A DNA stretch of 12,284 nt, taken from the NCBI GenBank assembly GCA_031263835.1, contig JAISEZ010000283.1, forward strand, positions 1-12,284. Direction: 5' to 3'. The DNA comes from Tannerella sp. (GTDB lineage: Bacteria > Bacteroidota > Bacteroidia > Bacteroidales > Tannerellaceae). Under the pieces are notes generated by a model. That model did not search any database, was not told the origin of the DNA, and was given only the letters and a program-made list of their open reading frames with translations. Made by a program: the position numbers and the translations under genes. This document shows positions 5,670 through 12,284 of this stretch, in pieces (the first letter of the stretch is position 1; each line of letters begins with the position of its first letter).

Positions 5670-6983
5670 CTTCCAGTACCTGTCCACCAGTTCCTGTTTG
5701 ATGTTGGCTTCCGCCGGCGTGAAATAGCGGCCAAACAGGTTCCAGGCCACGTCGAGCATCTCGGTTGTGTCGAGGTTCACGTCGATGGCCAGCAGTTTTT
5801 CCGAATAATCCCGGGCAAAAGCCAGGGTACGGTTGTCGTAATCTGTCAGGTCGAAACCGTTTTCGAGCTTGGTTCTGGCATTGGCAGCGTCGGCGTAGAG
5901 ACGTACGGCGGCGTTCATCACCTGCGGATGGTCTTCGCGCGTTTTCTTGCCGGTGACCAGCTGCTTCAGACGCGAGAGGCTGCGGAAGGGGTCGACGATG
6001 ACCTTGCCCACGTCGCTGTCGCGGCGGAGATAGAGCTGTCCTTCGGTGATGTATCCCGTATTGTCGGGCACCGCATGAGTGATGTCGCCGCCCGAAAGCG
6101 TCGTCACGGCGATAATCGTGATGCTGCCGCCGTCGGAGAACTGCACGGCCTTTTCGTATATCTTCGCCAGGTCGGAGTATATGGAACCGGGCATGGAATC
6201 CTTCGACGGAATCTGGTCCATCCGGTTCGACACGATGGCCAGTGCGTCGGCATAGTTCGTCATGTCGGTCAGCAGCACCAGTACTTTTTCATGCTTCCGC
6301 ACGGCGAAATATTCCGCTGCCGTCAACGCCATGTCGGGAATCAGCAGCCGCTCCACCGACGGATTTTCCGTGGTGTTGATGAAGCTGACAATGCGGTCCA
6401 GCGCGCCGGCGTTGCTGAATGCGTTCCTGAAAAACAGGTAATCGTCGTTGGTCATACCCATGCCGCCGAGGATGATTTTGTCCGACCGGGCGCGCAGGGC
6501 GACCATGGCCATGACCTGATTGAACGGCTGGTCGGGGTCGGCGAAGAAGGGAATCTTCTGTCCCGTGACAAGGGTATTGTTCAGGTCGATGCCTGCAATG
6601 CCGGTCGCAATCAGTTCCGACGGCTGCTCGCGGCGGACGGGATTCACCGACGGGCCGCCGATTTCAACCTCCTCGCCTTCGATGACCGGCCCGCCGTCCA
6701 TCGGCTCGCCGTAGGCGTTGAAGAAACGGCCGGCCAGCTGTTCGCTCACCTTCAGCGTGGGCGCCTTGCCCATAAATACTACCTCGGCATTGGTCGGGAT
6801 GCCTTCCGTGCCGGAAAATACCTGCAGCGTGACTTCGTCGCCGATGATTTTCACTACCTGGGCCGGCTTGCCGTTGACGGAGGCCAGCTCGTCGTACCCT
6901 ACGCCCGTTGCCCTGAGCGAACAGGTTGCTTTCGTGATTTGGGTAATCTTCGTATATATCTTTTGAAATGCTTTTGTCGCCAT
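5643..6983 (-). CDS. atpB: V-type ATP synthase subunit B (non-catalytic nucleotide-binding subunit)
   Basis: Encodes 446 aa, normal for V-type B, which alternates with A in the cytoplasmic hexamer. The N-terminal beta-barrel is at about 1-75, the nucleotide-binding domain at about 76-345 and the helical C-terminal domain after it. There is no P-loop; its place holds PFFADPDQPFNQ (145-156), as expected for a non-catalytic subunit. YITEGQLYLRRD and SLSRL, with Arg338 as the likely arginine finger reaching the A site, are conserved. The segment IPSKDSMPGSIYSDLA (258-273) replaces the common RRGYPGYMYTDLA form, a divergence I associate with the Bacteroidota/spirochaete subtype. The start is 6 bp after the A stop. 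The last eight residues (DSKNSIIQ) and the stop are encoded by a simple TTGAAT-type repeat, so the original C-terminus may have been replaced. Confidence 0.95.
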   Translation of the reverse strand: MATKAFQKIYTKITQITKATCSLRATGVGYDELASVNGKPAQVVKIIGDEVTLQVFSGTEGIPTNAEVVFMGKAPTLKVSEQLAGRFFNAYGEPMDGGPVIEGEEVEIGGPSVNPVRREQPSELIATGIAGIDLNNTLVTGQKIPFFADPDQPFNQVMAMVALRARSDKIILGGMGMTNDDYLFFRNAFSNAGALDRIVSFINTTENPSVERLLIPDMALTAAEYFAVRKHEKVLVLLTDMTNYADALAIVSNRMDQIPSKDSMPGSIYSDLAKIYEKAVQFSDGGSITIIAVTTLSGGDITHAVPDNTGYITEGQLYLRRDSDVGKVIVDPFRSLSRLKQLVTGKKTREDHPQVMNAAVRLYADAANARTKLENGFDLTDYDNRTLAFARDYSEKLLAIDVNLDTTEMLDVAWNLFGRYFTPAEANIKQELVDRYWKDSKNSIIQ

Positions 6984-6989
6984 ATCGTA

Positions 6990-8747
6990 TTAATTTTCCT
7001 TTCGTTCATTAAGCAGTTCGTCCAGCCGGCGGTCGAAGCTGCCAAACTGTTCGCTTCCGTATTCGGAGTAATTCATCTGCTTGAAGATGTTAATCAGGTT
7101 CTTGAAATAGTCCGTCACCTCGGTGAAGGCGTCAAACCGGAATTCGGTACGGCAGATGTTCACCACCCTGTTCAGCATGAACTCCTGACGTTCGAGCGGG
7201 GTCACCGCATCGACGGGGTCGAAGGCGTCCTGCTGCAGAATCACAAAGTCAACCAGTTCCGATTTCCAGAACGTCACGTGATAGTCCACCGGTACGCCGT
7301 CGTCGCCGAGGATGTTAATCTGTTCCGAGATTTCCTTGCCGCGCAACATGCGTGTCTTGATTTCGTTCACCTTCTCAATCCACGTCTCCGAGATATGCCG
7401 GGCGATGTATTCCTGAAATTCGGGATATTCCAGATACTTGGAATAGCTGTCGATGGGGTTGATGGCCGGATAGCGCTTGCGGTCGGCGCGCTCCTGCTCA
7501 AGGGCGTAGAAACAGCGCGCCACCTTCTTCGTATTTTCCGTCACCGGCTCTTTCAGGTTACCGCCGGCAGGCGATACCGTTCCGATGAACGTCACCGAGC
7601 CGGTTTCGCCGTTGTTCAGCACCACAAAGCCCGCACGGGCGTAGAAGTTGGCAATGATGGCCGACAAATCCATCGGGAATGCATCCGGGCCGGGCAGTTC
7701 TTCCAGCCGGTTCGACATCTCACGCAGCGCCTGCGCCCAGCGCGAGGTCGAGTCGGCCATCAGCAGCACCTTCAGCCCCATGCTGCGGTAATACTCGGCA
7801 ATCGTCATCGCCGTATAGACCGACGCTTCGCGGGCGGCCACGGGCATGTTGGACGTGTTGGCGATGATAATCGTACGCTCCATCAGCTTGCGGCCGGTGT
7901 GCGGGTCGACCAGGTGCGGGAACTCGGCGAATATCTCTACCACTTCGTTGGCACGCTCGCCACAGGCGGCAATGACGACGATGTCGGCCTCGGCCTGTTT
8001 GGAGATGGCGTGCTGCATGACGGTCTTTCCCGTACCGAACGGGCCGGGGATAAACCCGGTGCCGCCCTCCACAATCGGATTGACGGTGTCAATCGTACGC
8101 ACGCCCGTTTCGAGCAGTTTGTAGGGGCGGGGCTTCTCCCGGTAGCAGGTGATGGCCTGCTTTACGGGCCATTTCTGCATCATGGTCACTTCGATTTCCC
8201 GGCCGTCTTCCGCGACGAGGACGGCGACGGTGTCCCGAATGGTGTATTCGCCTTCGGGCGCCAGCGTTTTCAGCGTGTACGCGCCTTCCAGCACAAACGG
8301 CGCCATAATCTTGTGCGGCTGGAAATTCTCATCGACTTCGCCCAGCCAGTGACCGGCGGTAACCCTGTCGCCGACCTTTGCCAGCGGTTTGAACCTCCAT
8401 CGTTTTTCGTCGTCAAGCGCGAAGGTGTATTCGCCGCGGCGGAGGAAGACGCCTTCCATTTTGTCGAGGTCGTTCTGCAAGCCGTCGTAGTTGCGCGACA
8501 GCATACCGGGGCCGAGCGTGACTTCCAGCATGTGGCCGGCAAATTCGGCTTCGTCGCCGACACGCATGCCGCGCGTGCTCTCGAACACCTGCACATAGGC
8601 ATTTTGCCCGATTACCTTGATGACCTCCGACATCAGCCTGACGCCTCCGACGGAGATGTAACAGATTTCATTCTGGGAAACCGGCCCGTCCACTTCCAAA
8701 GTAACCAGATTGGATACGATTCCCTTAACTATACCTTTCGTAGCCAT
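6990..8747 (-). CDS. atpA: V-type ATP synthase subunit A (catalytic)
   Basis: Encodes 585 aa, within the usual 575-600 range. This is the ATP-hydrolysing or synthesising subunit of the A3B3 head. In order: a beta-barrel (about 1-75), the 'bulge' domain unique to V/A-type A subunits (about 105-190), the nucleotide-binding core and a helical C-terminal domain from about 430. The Walker A is GPFGTGKT (235-242). The catalytic glutamate is Glu264 in CGERANE, where most relatives have GERGNE. The Walker B aspartate is in VLLMADSTSRWAQALRE (about 327-343). All residues needed for catalysis appear present. The start lies 3 bp after the DUF2764 stop, consistent with translational coupling. There is no sign of truncation or frameshift. 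Confidence 0.97.
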   Translation of the reverse strand: MATKGIVKGIVSNLVTLEVDGPVSQNEICYISVGGVRLMSEVIKVIGQNAYVQVFESTRGMRVGDEAEFAGHMLEVTLGPGMLSRNYDGLQNDLDKMEGVFLRRGEYTFALDDEKRWRFKPLAKVGDRVTAGHWLGEVDENFQPHKIMAPFVLEGAYTLKTLAPEGEYTIRDTVAVLVAEDGREIEVTMMQKWPVKQAITCYREKPRPYKLLETGVRTIDTVNPIVEGGTGFIPGPFGTGKTVMQHAISKQAEADIVVIAACGERANEVVEIFAEFPHLVDPHTGRKLMERTIIIANTSNMPVAAREASVYTAMTIAEYYRSMGLKVLLMADSTSRWAQALREMSNRLEELPGPDAFPMDLSAIIANFYARAGFVVLNNGETGSVTFIGTVSPAGGNLKEPVTENTKKVARCFYALEQERADRKRYPAINPIDSYSKYLEYPEFQEYIARHISETWIEKVNEIKTRMLRGKEISEQINILGDDGVPVDYHVTFWKSELVDFVILQQDAFDPVDAVTPLERQEFMLNRVVNICRTEFRFDAFTEVTDYFKNLINIFKQMNYSEYGSEQFGSFDRRLDELLNERKEN

Positions 8748-8750
8748 ACA

Positions 8751-9626
8751 TTATTTTTTATTGTTTCGTTTAAATTCTTCGAGGGCATTGCTGCTGCCCG
8801 TTTTCATCACTCCGACTATCCGGCGGAATGCCTGTTCGCCCGCCTCCCCGTCGAGTTTCGTCCAGCGTTCGGCCAGTTCCAGTTTTAACAGCCAGGCAAG
8901 CAGGCTCTCGACCGTGAACGTCTTGAAAACCGTATGCTCTTCCAGCCAGTCCCATTTCAGGCGGTCGAGTTTCCTTTCGCGCACAAGCAGGCTGGATTCT
9001 TCGGCTATGCGCTGCACGGCGGGCAGGTATTCCCATGCGCTGCCCAGTCCGAAATCGCGTGCGCCGGAGGTTCGGAAAAGCTGTGCATATTCACTGTCGC
9101 CGACGATATAATCCGCCCGGTTCAGCCCGTATTTACGGCATGTGATGGCGGTCAGGAGGTTGTTTATGTGGAGGTTCAGCTCAAACCATGCGGCGACAAA
9201 GGCGTTCCCGCACTGCATGGCGTACTCGTAGTACAGCGCCGCCAGACGGTCTTCCCGCGGAATGACGCTCTGTTCTTCCTTTTCATCCGCCGCCAGGTAA
9301 ACAAGGAGGAAGGTCTTCATATAATCCGGACTATACTTCTTCCTGCCGTCGGACAGCGGCTGCTCCGGGTCCCGAATCAGTTCGCCAAATTCGTCCGGCG
9401 TAATGCTTCCCTGCAAGTCAGGTTTGCCGTCCGGATAGCGGATTTGTTGCAGCAGATTACGGTTGTCAAATTTCAGGAAAAGCAGACGCAACAACGCCTG
9501 GTCCGTTTCCGAAAGCTGATGCGCTACCTCCTCTCGAAATTCGAGGACGGTATAAGGCAATTTACTGTCTTCTATTGAAATATTGGGAAGCCCTGCAATC
9601 AGATAATAATACTCGCTACTCATCAT
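8751..9626 (-). CDS. DUF2764 family protein of the V-ATPase operon
   Basis: Encodes 291 aa, soluble and mostly helical, with no signal or membrane segment. It begins (M)MSSEYYYLIAGLP, a motif I associate with the DUF2764 family, which sits between E and A in V-ATPase operons of Bacteroidota and spirochaetes. Other visible blocks are FELNLHINNLLTAITCRKYG (about 143-162) and LDRLKWDWLEEHTVFKTFTVESLLAWLLKLELAERW (about 219-255). The latter recalls the helical repeats of C/d subunits that link the rotor shaft to the c-ring. As no subunit C gene is present, this protein may fill that role (inference, not shown). Its ATG overlaps the E stop by one base (TGATG). Met2 is an equally possible start. 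Confidence 0.85.
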   Translation of the reverse strand: MMSSEYYYLIAGLPNISIEDSKLPYTVLEFREEVAHQLSETDQALLRLLFLKFDNRNLLQQIRYPDGKPDLQGSITPDEFGELIRDPEQPLSDGRKKYSPDYMKTFLLVYLAADEKEEQSVIPREDRLAALYYEYAMQCGNAFVAAWFELNLHINNLLTAITCRKYGLNRADYIVGDSEYAQLFRTSGARDFGLGSAWEYLPAVQRIAEESSLLVRERKLDRLKWDWLEEHTVFKTFTVESLLAWLLKLELAERWTKLDGEAGEQAFRRIVGVMKTGSSNALEEFKRNNKK

Positions 9627-10216
9627 CAGAACAGCATTTCTACCAGTTGCGGACGCAGAAATTCCTTAAAGAAGGCCATAAATTCTTCTTCGCCGAAGGT
9701 GACTTTATACGACCCGTCGGCAGGCGCGATGGTGAAGGATGCGTCTTTTCCGTTCACCTTTTCGATTTGCACGCCCCGGTTCAGGCATTCTTTGGCATTA
9801 CCCTCAAAATAAGCGGTCAAAGCCTGTGCATCGGCTGTCCGGACGGTGATACCGCCCTGTTTCACCCATTCCCGCGCAATCTCCAGGATAACTTGCTGCA
9901 TAAAGGCTTTGTCGGCCGCTACGGGCTTTATGTTTTCCGACACGACTTTTCCCGTGATGAGCGTGGTCACTTCGCTTTTCAAGGCTTCCAGGGACTGCGC
10001 CGCAAACAGCTTCAACTCGGCTTCCGTATTCTTCTTCCATTCGGCGGCCTGCTTTTCCGCAGCTTCCACGATTTGTTTCGCCGTGTCTTCCGCCTCTTTG
10101 AGAATAGCCTGCTTTTGCACAGTGGCTTCGGAAATAAGCCGGTCTGCTTCCTCTTTTCCCTTTTCTACTCCTTCGCGATAAATCTTGTCGGTCAGTTCTT
10201 GAATCTTTACATCCAT
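9626..10216 (-). CDS. atpE: V-type ATP synthase subunit E (peripheral stalk)
   Basis: Encodes 196 aa from the ATG at 10216 (MDVKIQELTDKIYREGVEKG). An in-frame TTG two codons upstream is possible, but ATG is preferred. Residues 1-85 form a long Ala/Glu/Lys-rich coiled coil (KQAILKEAEDTAKQIVEAAE), the stalk helix that normally pairs with subunit G/H. Residues about 110-196 form the globular domain that binds the head, ending in EFMAFFKEFLRPQLVEMLF. The length is typical. No G/H partner gene is seen in the operon, so E may pair with itself, with DUF2764 or with a protein encoded elsewhere. It is the first gene of the operon, about 45 bases after the likely promoter. Confidence 0.92.
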   Translation of the reverse strand: MDVKIQELTDKIYREGVEKGKEEADRLISEATVQKQAILKEAEDTAKQIVEAAEKQAAEWKKNTEAELKLFAAQSLEALKSEVTTLITGKVVSENIKPVAADKAFMQQVILEIAREWVKQGGITVRTADAQALTAYFEGNAKECLNRGVQIEKVNGKDASFTIAPADGSYKVTFGEEEFMAFFKEFLRPQLVEMLF

Positions 10217-10260
10217 CTCCAAACTATATTTTGATATGTTCTATATTTTCATATGAGTGG

Positions 10261-10268
10261 CAAATATA
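10261..10268 (-). promoter_or_regulatory. Likely -7 element of the V-ATPase operon promoter
   Basis: On the minus strand TATATTTG matches the Bacteroidota -7 consensus TAnnTTTG. It would start RNA a few bases downstream, about 40 bases before the E gene ATG. No clear TTTG at the -33 position was found, so the promoter is plausible but not certain. Confidence 0.6.
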
Positions 10269-10401
10269 GATATTTTATTCATCCGTATCTCCCCGTCCGG
10301 TCATAAAAAACAAGAAAAATTGCATTTTGACCATTAGTAAAGGGAAAACGCCAAACGTGCATTTTCTCTCCTCCGCCTGGACAGACCGGGCAAAGATTGC
10401 T

Positions 10402-10409
10402 TACTTTTG
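10402..10409 (+). promoter_or_regulatory. Likely -7 element of the transporter promoter
   Basis: TACTTTTG matches TAnnTTTG and lies 17 bases before the ATG at 10427, implying a very short leader. A -33 TTTG is not evident. The 210-bp region 10217-10426 separates two divergent genes. Confidence 0.55.
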
Positions 10410-10426
10410 CAGGCAAATTCACAGCA

Positions 10427-11356
10427 ATGGAGGATAAAAATTTCAAGGGTCATGCGGCGCTTTTCACCGCCTATCTTATTTTCGGACTGAATACGCCCGT
10501 GTCCAAAACCGTACTTGCCGACGGCGAAATGTCGCCCCTGGCGCTGACTTTTTTCCGTTTCGCCGGTGCGGCGGCGCTTTTCTGGCTGGCGTCCCCGTTC
10601 GTAAAAAGGGAGCGGGTCTGCCGGCGCGATATTTTCCTGCTTTTCGTTGCCTCCCTGTTCGGGATACTGATTAATCAGATGTCGTTTATCGTGGGGCTTT
10701 CGATGGCCTCGCCCATTGATGCGTCGGTCATCACGACGACGGTGCCGATACTGACCATGATGCTGGCAGCCTTTTTCCTCGGAGAACCGATTACGTGGAA
10801 AAAGGCGGGAGGCGTCCTGACGGGGGCAGCGGGGGCGCTGCTGCTGATTTTCAACGGGAACGCCGTTCCTTCTTCCGGCAGCGCAAACAGGACGGGGGAC
10901 TGGCTGTGCGTATTGAGTTGCACGGCCTTTGCCCTCTACCTGACGGCGTTCAAGAAACTGATACTCCGCTACGGTGCCGTCACGTCCATGAAATGGATGT
11001 TCCTCTATGCCACGGTTTGCAGTCTGCCGTTCTGCTGGCGCGACGTTGTTTCCGTTCCGTACGCCTCCCTGTCGCCGGACATGGCGCTCCGGATTGCGTT
11101 CGTCGTTGTGCTGGCCACCTTTGCCGCCTACCTGCTGATTCCGCTTGGCCAGAAATCCCTGCGCCCGACGGTGGTCAGCATGTATAATTACCTCCAGCCG
11201 CTCGTGTCTTCAGCCGTAGCGGTCGCGGCGGGGCTGGATGTGTTCGGATGGAGCAAAGGCATTGCTTCGCTGCTGGTTTTCCTCGGCGTTTACCTCGTGA
11301 CACAGAGTAAGTCGCGCGCTCAACTGGACGCAGAACAAAAAAACGGAAAACAGTGA
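10427..11356 (+). CDS. EamA/DMT-superfamily transporter
   Basis: Encodes 309 aa with about ten hydrophobic segments arranged as two EamA repeats (about 8-140 and 152-298). This is the usual design of drug/metabolite transporters (RhaT/YdcZ/YedA-like). Landmarks are the first segment AYLIFGLNTPVSKTVL, then SPLALTFFRFAGAAALFW, then PIDASVITTTVPILTMMLAAFFLGEPI, and in the second half TVVSMYNYLQPLVSSAVAVAAGLDVF. The pattern PxxxxxxxxxFLGEPI is characteristic. The tail (SKSRAQLDAEQKNGKQ) is cytoplasmic and charged. The substrate cannot be told from sequence; amino acids, purines or other small metabolites are typical. I chose the ATG at 10427 because the upstream TTG at 10397 lies before the -7 element. 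The gene is divergent from the ATPase operon and probably monocistronic. A repeat element begins 7 bp past its stop. Confidence 0.92.
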   Translation: MEDKNFKGHAALFTAYLIFGLNTPVSKTVLADGEMSPLALTFFRFAGAAALFWLASPFVKRERVCRRDIFLLFVASLFGILINQMSFIVGLSMASPIDASVITTTVPILTMMLAAFFLGEPITWKKAGGVLTGAAGALLLIFNGNAVPSSGSANRTGDWLCVLSCTAFALYLTAFKKLILRYGAVTSMKWMFLYATVCSLPFCWRDVVSVPYASLSPDMALRIAFVVVLATFAAYLLIPLGQKSLRPTVVSMYNYLQPLVSSAVAVAAGLDVFGWSKGIASLLVFLGVYLVTQSKSRAQLDAEQKNGKQ

Positions 11357-11362
11357 TGAGTG

Positions 11363-11543
11363 ATGCGAATCAGTAGTTAGTAGATAGTATATAGTAGAAT
11401 GGATACATTAGTTCATATACAAAATCAAATGGTTCCGGCAGATGCAGCGCCTGTTGCCCTATCTCGATATGGAGATGTGCGGCTTTTCCGCCAGCTGCCC
11501 CCTACTAACTACTGTCTACTAACTACTAACTACTGATTCGCAT
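11363..11543. repeat. MITE-like element with 21-bp inverted ends
   Basis: Perfect 21-bp inverted repeats, atgcgaatcagtagttagtag at 11363-11383 and its complement at 11523-11543, bound a 181-bp segment. An 8-bp direct repeat agtgatga occurs just outside (11352-11359 and 11545-11552), as a target duplication would, although the left copy is 3 bp away from the arm. The right end contains extra actaactact repeats. The interior (about 11431-11500) has a stretch that could encode RQMQRLLPYLDMEMCGFSAS, possibly a captured gene fragment. There is no transposase. Confidence 0.6.
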
Positions 11544-11575
11544 TAGTGATGAATGATGAATGCCGGATTCTTTTG

Positions 11576-11583
11576 TATCTTTG
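11576..11583 (+). promoter_or_regulatory. Likely -7 element of the antitoxin gene
   Basis: TATCTTTG matches TAnnTTTG and lies 21 bases before the ATG at 11605. This argues against the earlier in-frame ATG at 11560. No -33 motif was recognised. Confidence 0.55.
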
Positions 11584-11604
11584 CTGTCATTAAGTAATCA
11601 AAAA

Positions 11605-11844
11605 ATGAAAATTATGGAAGTTACATTGGGTACGCATTATAATGAGTTTGTGGTCAATGCCGTAAAATCGGGCAGATACAGTTCGATAAACGACGTTGTT
11701 CGCAAAGCCATCCTGTTGCTCGAAATGGAAGAGAAAAAAACGAATATGCTGCGCAACGAACTGACAGCGGGTGAAACGTCGCCAATGATTGATGATTTCG
11801 ACTCGCAAGTCTTCCTGCAACAAATTCATGAAAAGTATTTATGA
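11605..11844 (+). CDS. ParD-like type II antitoxin (ribbon-helix-helix), no toxin beside it
   Basis: Encodes 79 aa. The ATG at 11605 is chosen because it follows the likely promoter; Met4 (11614) is an alternative. Residues about 4-50, MEVTLGTHYNEFVVNAVKSG then RYSSINDVVRKAILLLEMEE, are the typical ParD/CopG ribbon-helix-helix: a beta strand, then two helices with the SGRYxSxxxVVRxAxxLLE signature. The acidic C-terminus, with IDDFDSQVFLQQIHEKY, matches the toxin-wrapping tail of ParD proteins. The family dimer represses its own operon and neutralises a ParE ribonuclease-like-fold gyrase poison. The next open frames carry no ParE motif, and repeat-derived DNA begins within 100 bp. The toxin therefore seems lost, replaced or encoded elsewhere. 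Confidence 0.8.
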   Translation: MKIMEVTLGTHYNEFVVNAVKSGRYSSINDVVRKAILLLEMEEKKTNMLRNELTAGETSPMIDDFDSQVFLQQIHEKYL

Positions 11845-11931
11845 GACAGAAAAAATCAGGCTCATAGCGCAAAATACAGCCATCGGTCGCAAGATAGACG
11901 GTATTATACTGCGCGCGGGATGGTTTTGTGC

Positions 11932-12004
11932 ATTGCCCGTCAGGGCATTCATATCAATAGAACAGAGGGTCAACAAACCCGCTCTATTGCCCGTAGGGCA
12001 TTCA
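11932..12004. repeat. Two direct repeats of attgcccgtagggcattcat type
   Basis: attgcccgtcagggcattcat (11932-11952) and attgcccgtagggcattcat (11985-12004) differ by one extra base. Each contains the short inverted pair gccc/gggc. The first is followed by atcaatag and the second by cgctacgg. I recall similar sequences as dispersed intergenic repeats in Bacteroidales. Frames across this area are not convincing genes. Confidence 0.7.
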
Positions 12005-12284
12005 TCGCTACGGATATGGTTCCCCTGACGGGATTTATTCAGGAAAAACGGTTAAGCAGACAAAACAGGACAGGGATAAGACAAAAGGCATATCTGCAAG
12101 CAGATACATTGCTTTTTCTGTTGTTTTTAAATATGGATACGCGCATAAAAAGGACACGAAAGGACAGAGTTTGCAACCCAAATCGTACCCCTTGGGAAAG
12201 GTGGACAAAAAGGGGCTGAATTTGTCCGAAATTGGCTGACAACTGTCTGATATTGTCCATGTTGCATGAAGCTCGATTTGAAAT
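12005..12284. other. Non-coding or repeat-derived end of window
   Basis: No supported gene. A 7-bp inverted pair, ggacaaa (12203-12209) and tttgtcc (12221-12227), is visible in a stretch rich in tgtcc motifs (12203-12260). A 73-aa minus-strand frame (12260-12039) has no recognisable features. The region may belong to another interspersed repeat or to the leader of a gene beyond the window. Confidence 0.4.

Noticed and set aside
5928..8888. 986-aa plus-strand open frame
   Set aside because: It is the mirror of subunits A and B in GC-rich DNA, with low-complexity basic residues and no domain. The minus-strand genes are certain.
11828..12028. Frame beginning MKSIYETEKIRLIAQ as a ParE toxin
   Set aside because: No ParE signature, and its second half is made of the attgcccgtagggcattcat repeats.
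12039..12260. 73-aa minus-strand frame at the window end
   Set aside because: No motif, no ribosome site recognised, and the composition fits translated non-coding DNA.

Overview
The window looks like a chromosomal segment of a Bacteroidales-type bacterium (phylum Bacteroidota) of fairly high GC in its coding parts. Three points support this. The gene order is that of a bacterial V-type ATPase operon of the Bacteroidota/spirochaete/chlamydia kind (E, DUF2764, A, B, D, I, K). TAnnTTTG-type -7 promoter elements lie at both ends of the divergent intergenic region and before the last gene. Most starts have weak Shine-Dalgarno sequences. No RNA gene or CRISPR array was seen.

Layout: positions 1-333 hold the 3' end of an IS110-family transposase, cut by the window edge. 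Positions 334-1078 hold no gene but are a mosaic of interspersed palindromic repeats, ending with the intrinsic terminator of the V-ATPase operon (1017-1050, minus strand). From 10216 down to 1079 on the minus strand runs the V-ATPase operon: E, a DUF2764 protein, A, B, then a roughly 1.6-kb interruption, then D, I and K. The interruption (4041-5642) holds one conserved-looking hypothetical gene (169 aa, unusually good Shine-Dalgarno), a 180-bp palindromic element, several hairpins, a six-unit 42-bp minisatellite and short TTGAAT-type repeats. Divergently, at 10427-11356 (+), lies an EamA/DMT-family transporter. After it come a MITE-like inverted-repeat element (11363-11543), a ParD-like antitoxin without a toxin, and repeat-derived non-coding DNA to the end.

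How it works together: A and B form the catalytic/regulatory hexamer, D the central shaft, E the peripheral stalk, I (a-subunit) and K (c-ring) the membrane ion channel. The K subunit carries the full set of residues known to bind Na+ in Enterococcus hirae NtpK, so the enzyme is probably Na+-coupled (inference). No C, F or G/H subunit is recognisable; the DUF2764 protein is the natural candidate for part of that role. The most notable points are the invasion of an essential-looking operon by several different repeat families plus a foreign-looking gene, a simple repeat that now encodes the C-terminus and stop of subunit B, and two copies of one long palindromic element about 4.6 kb apart.
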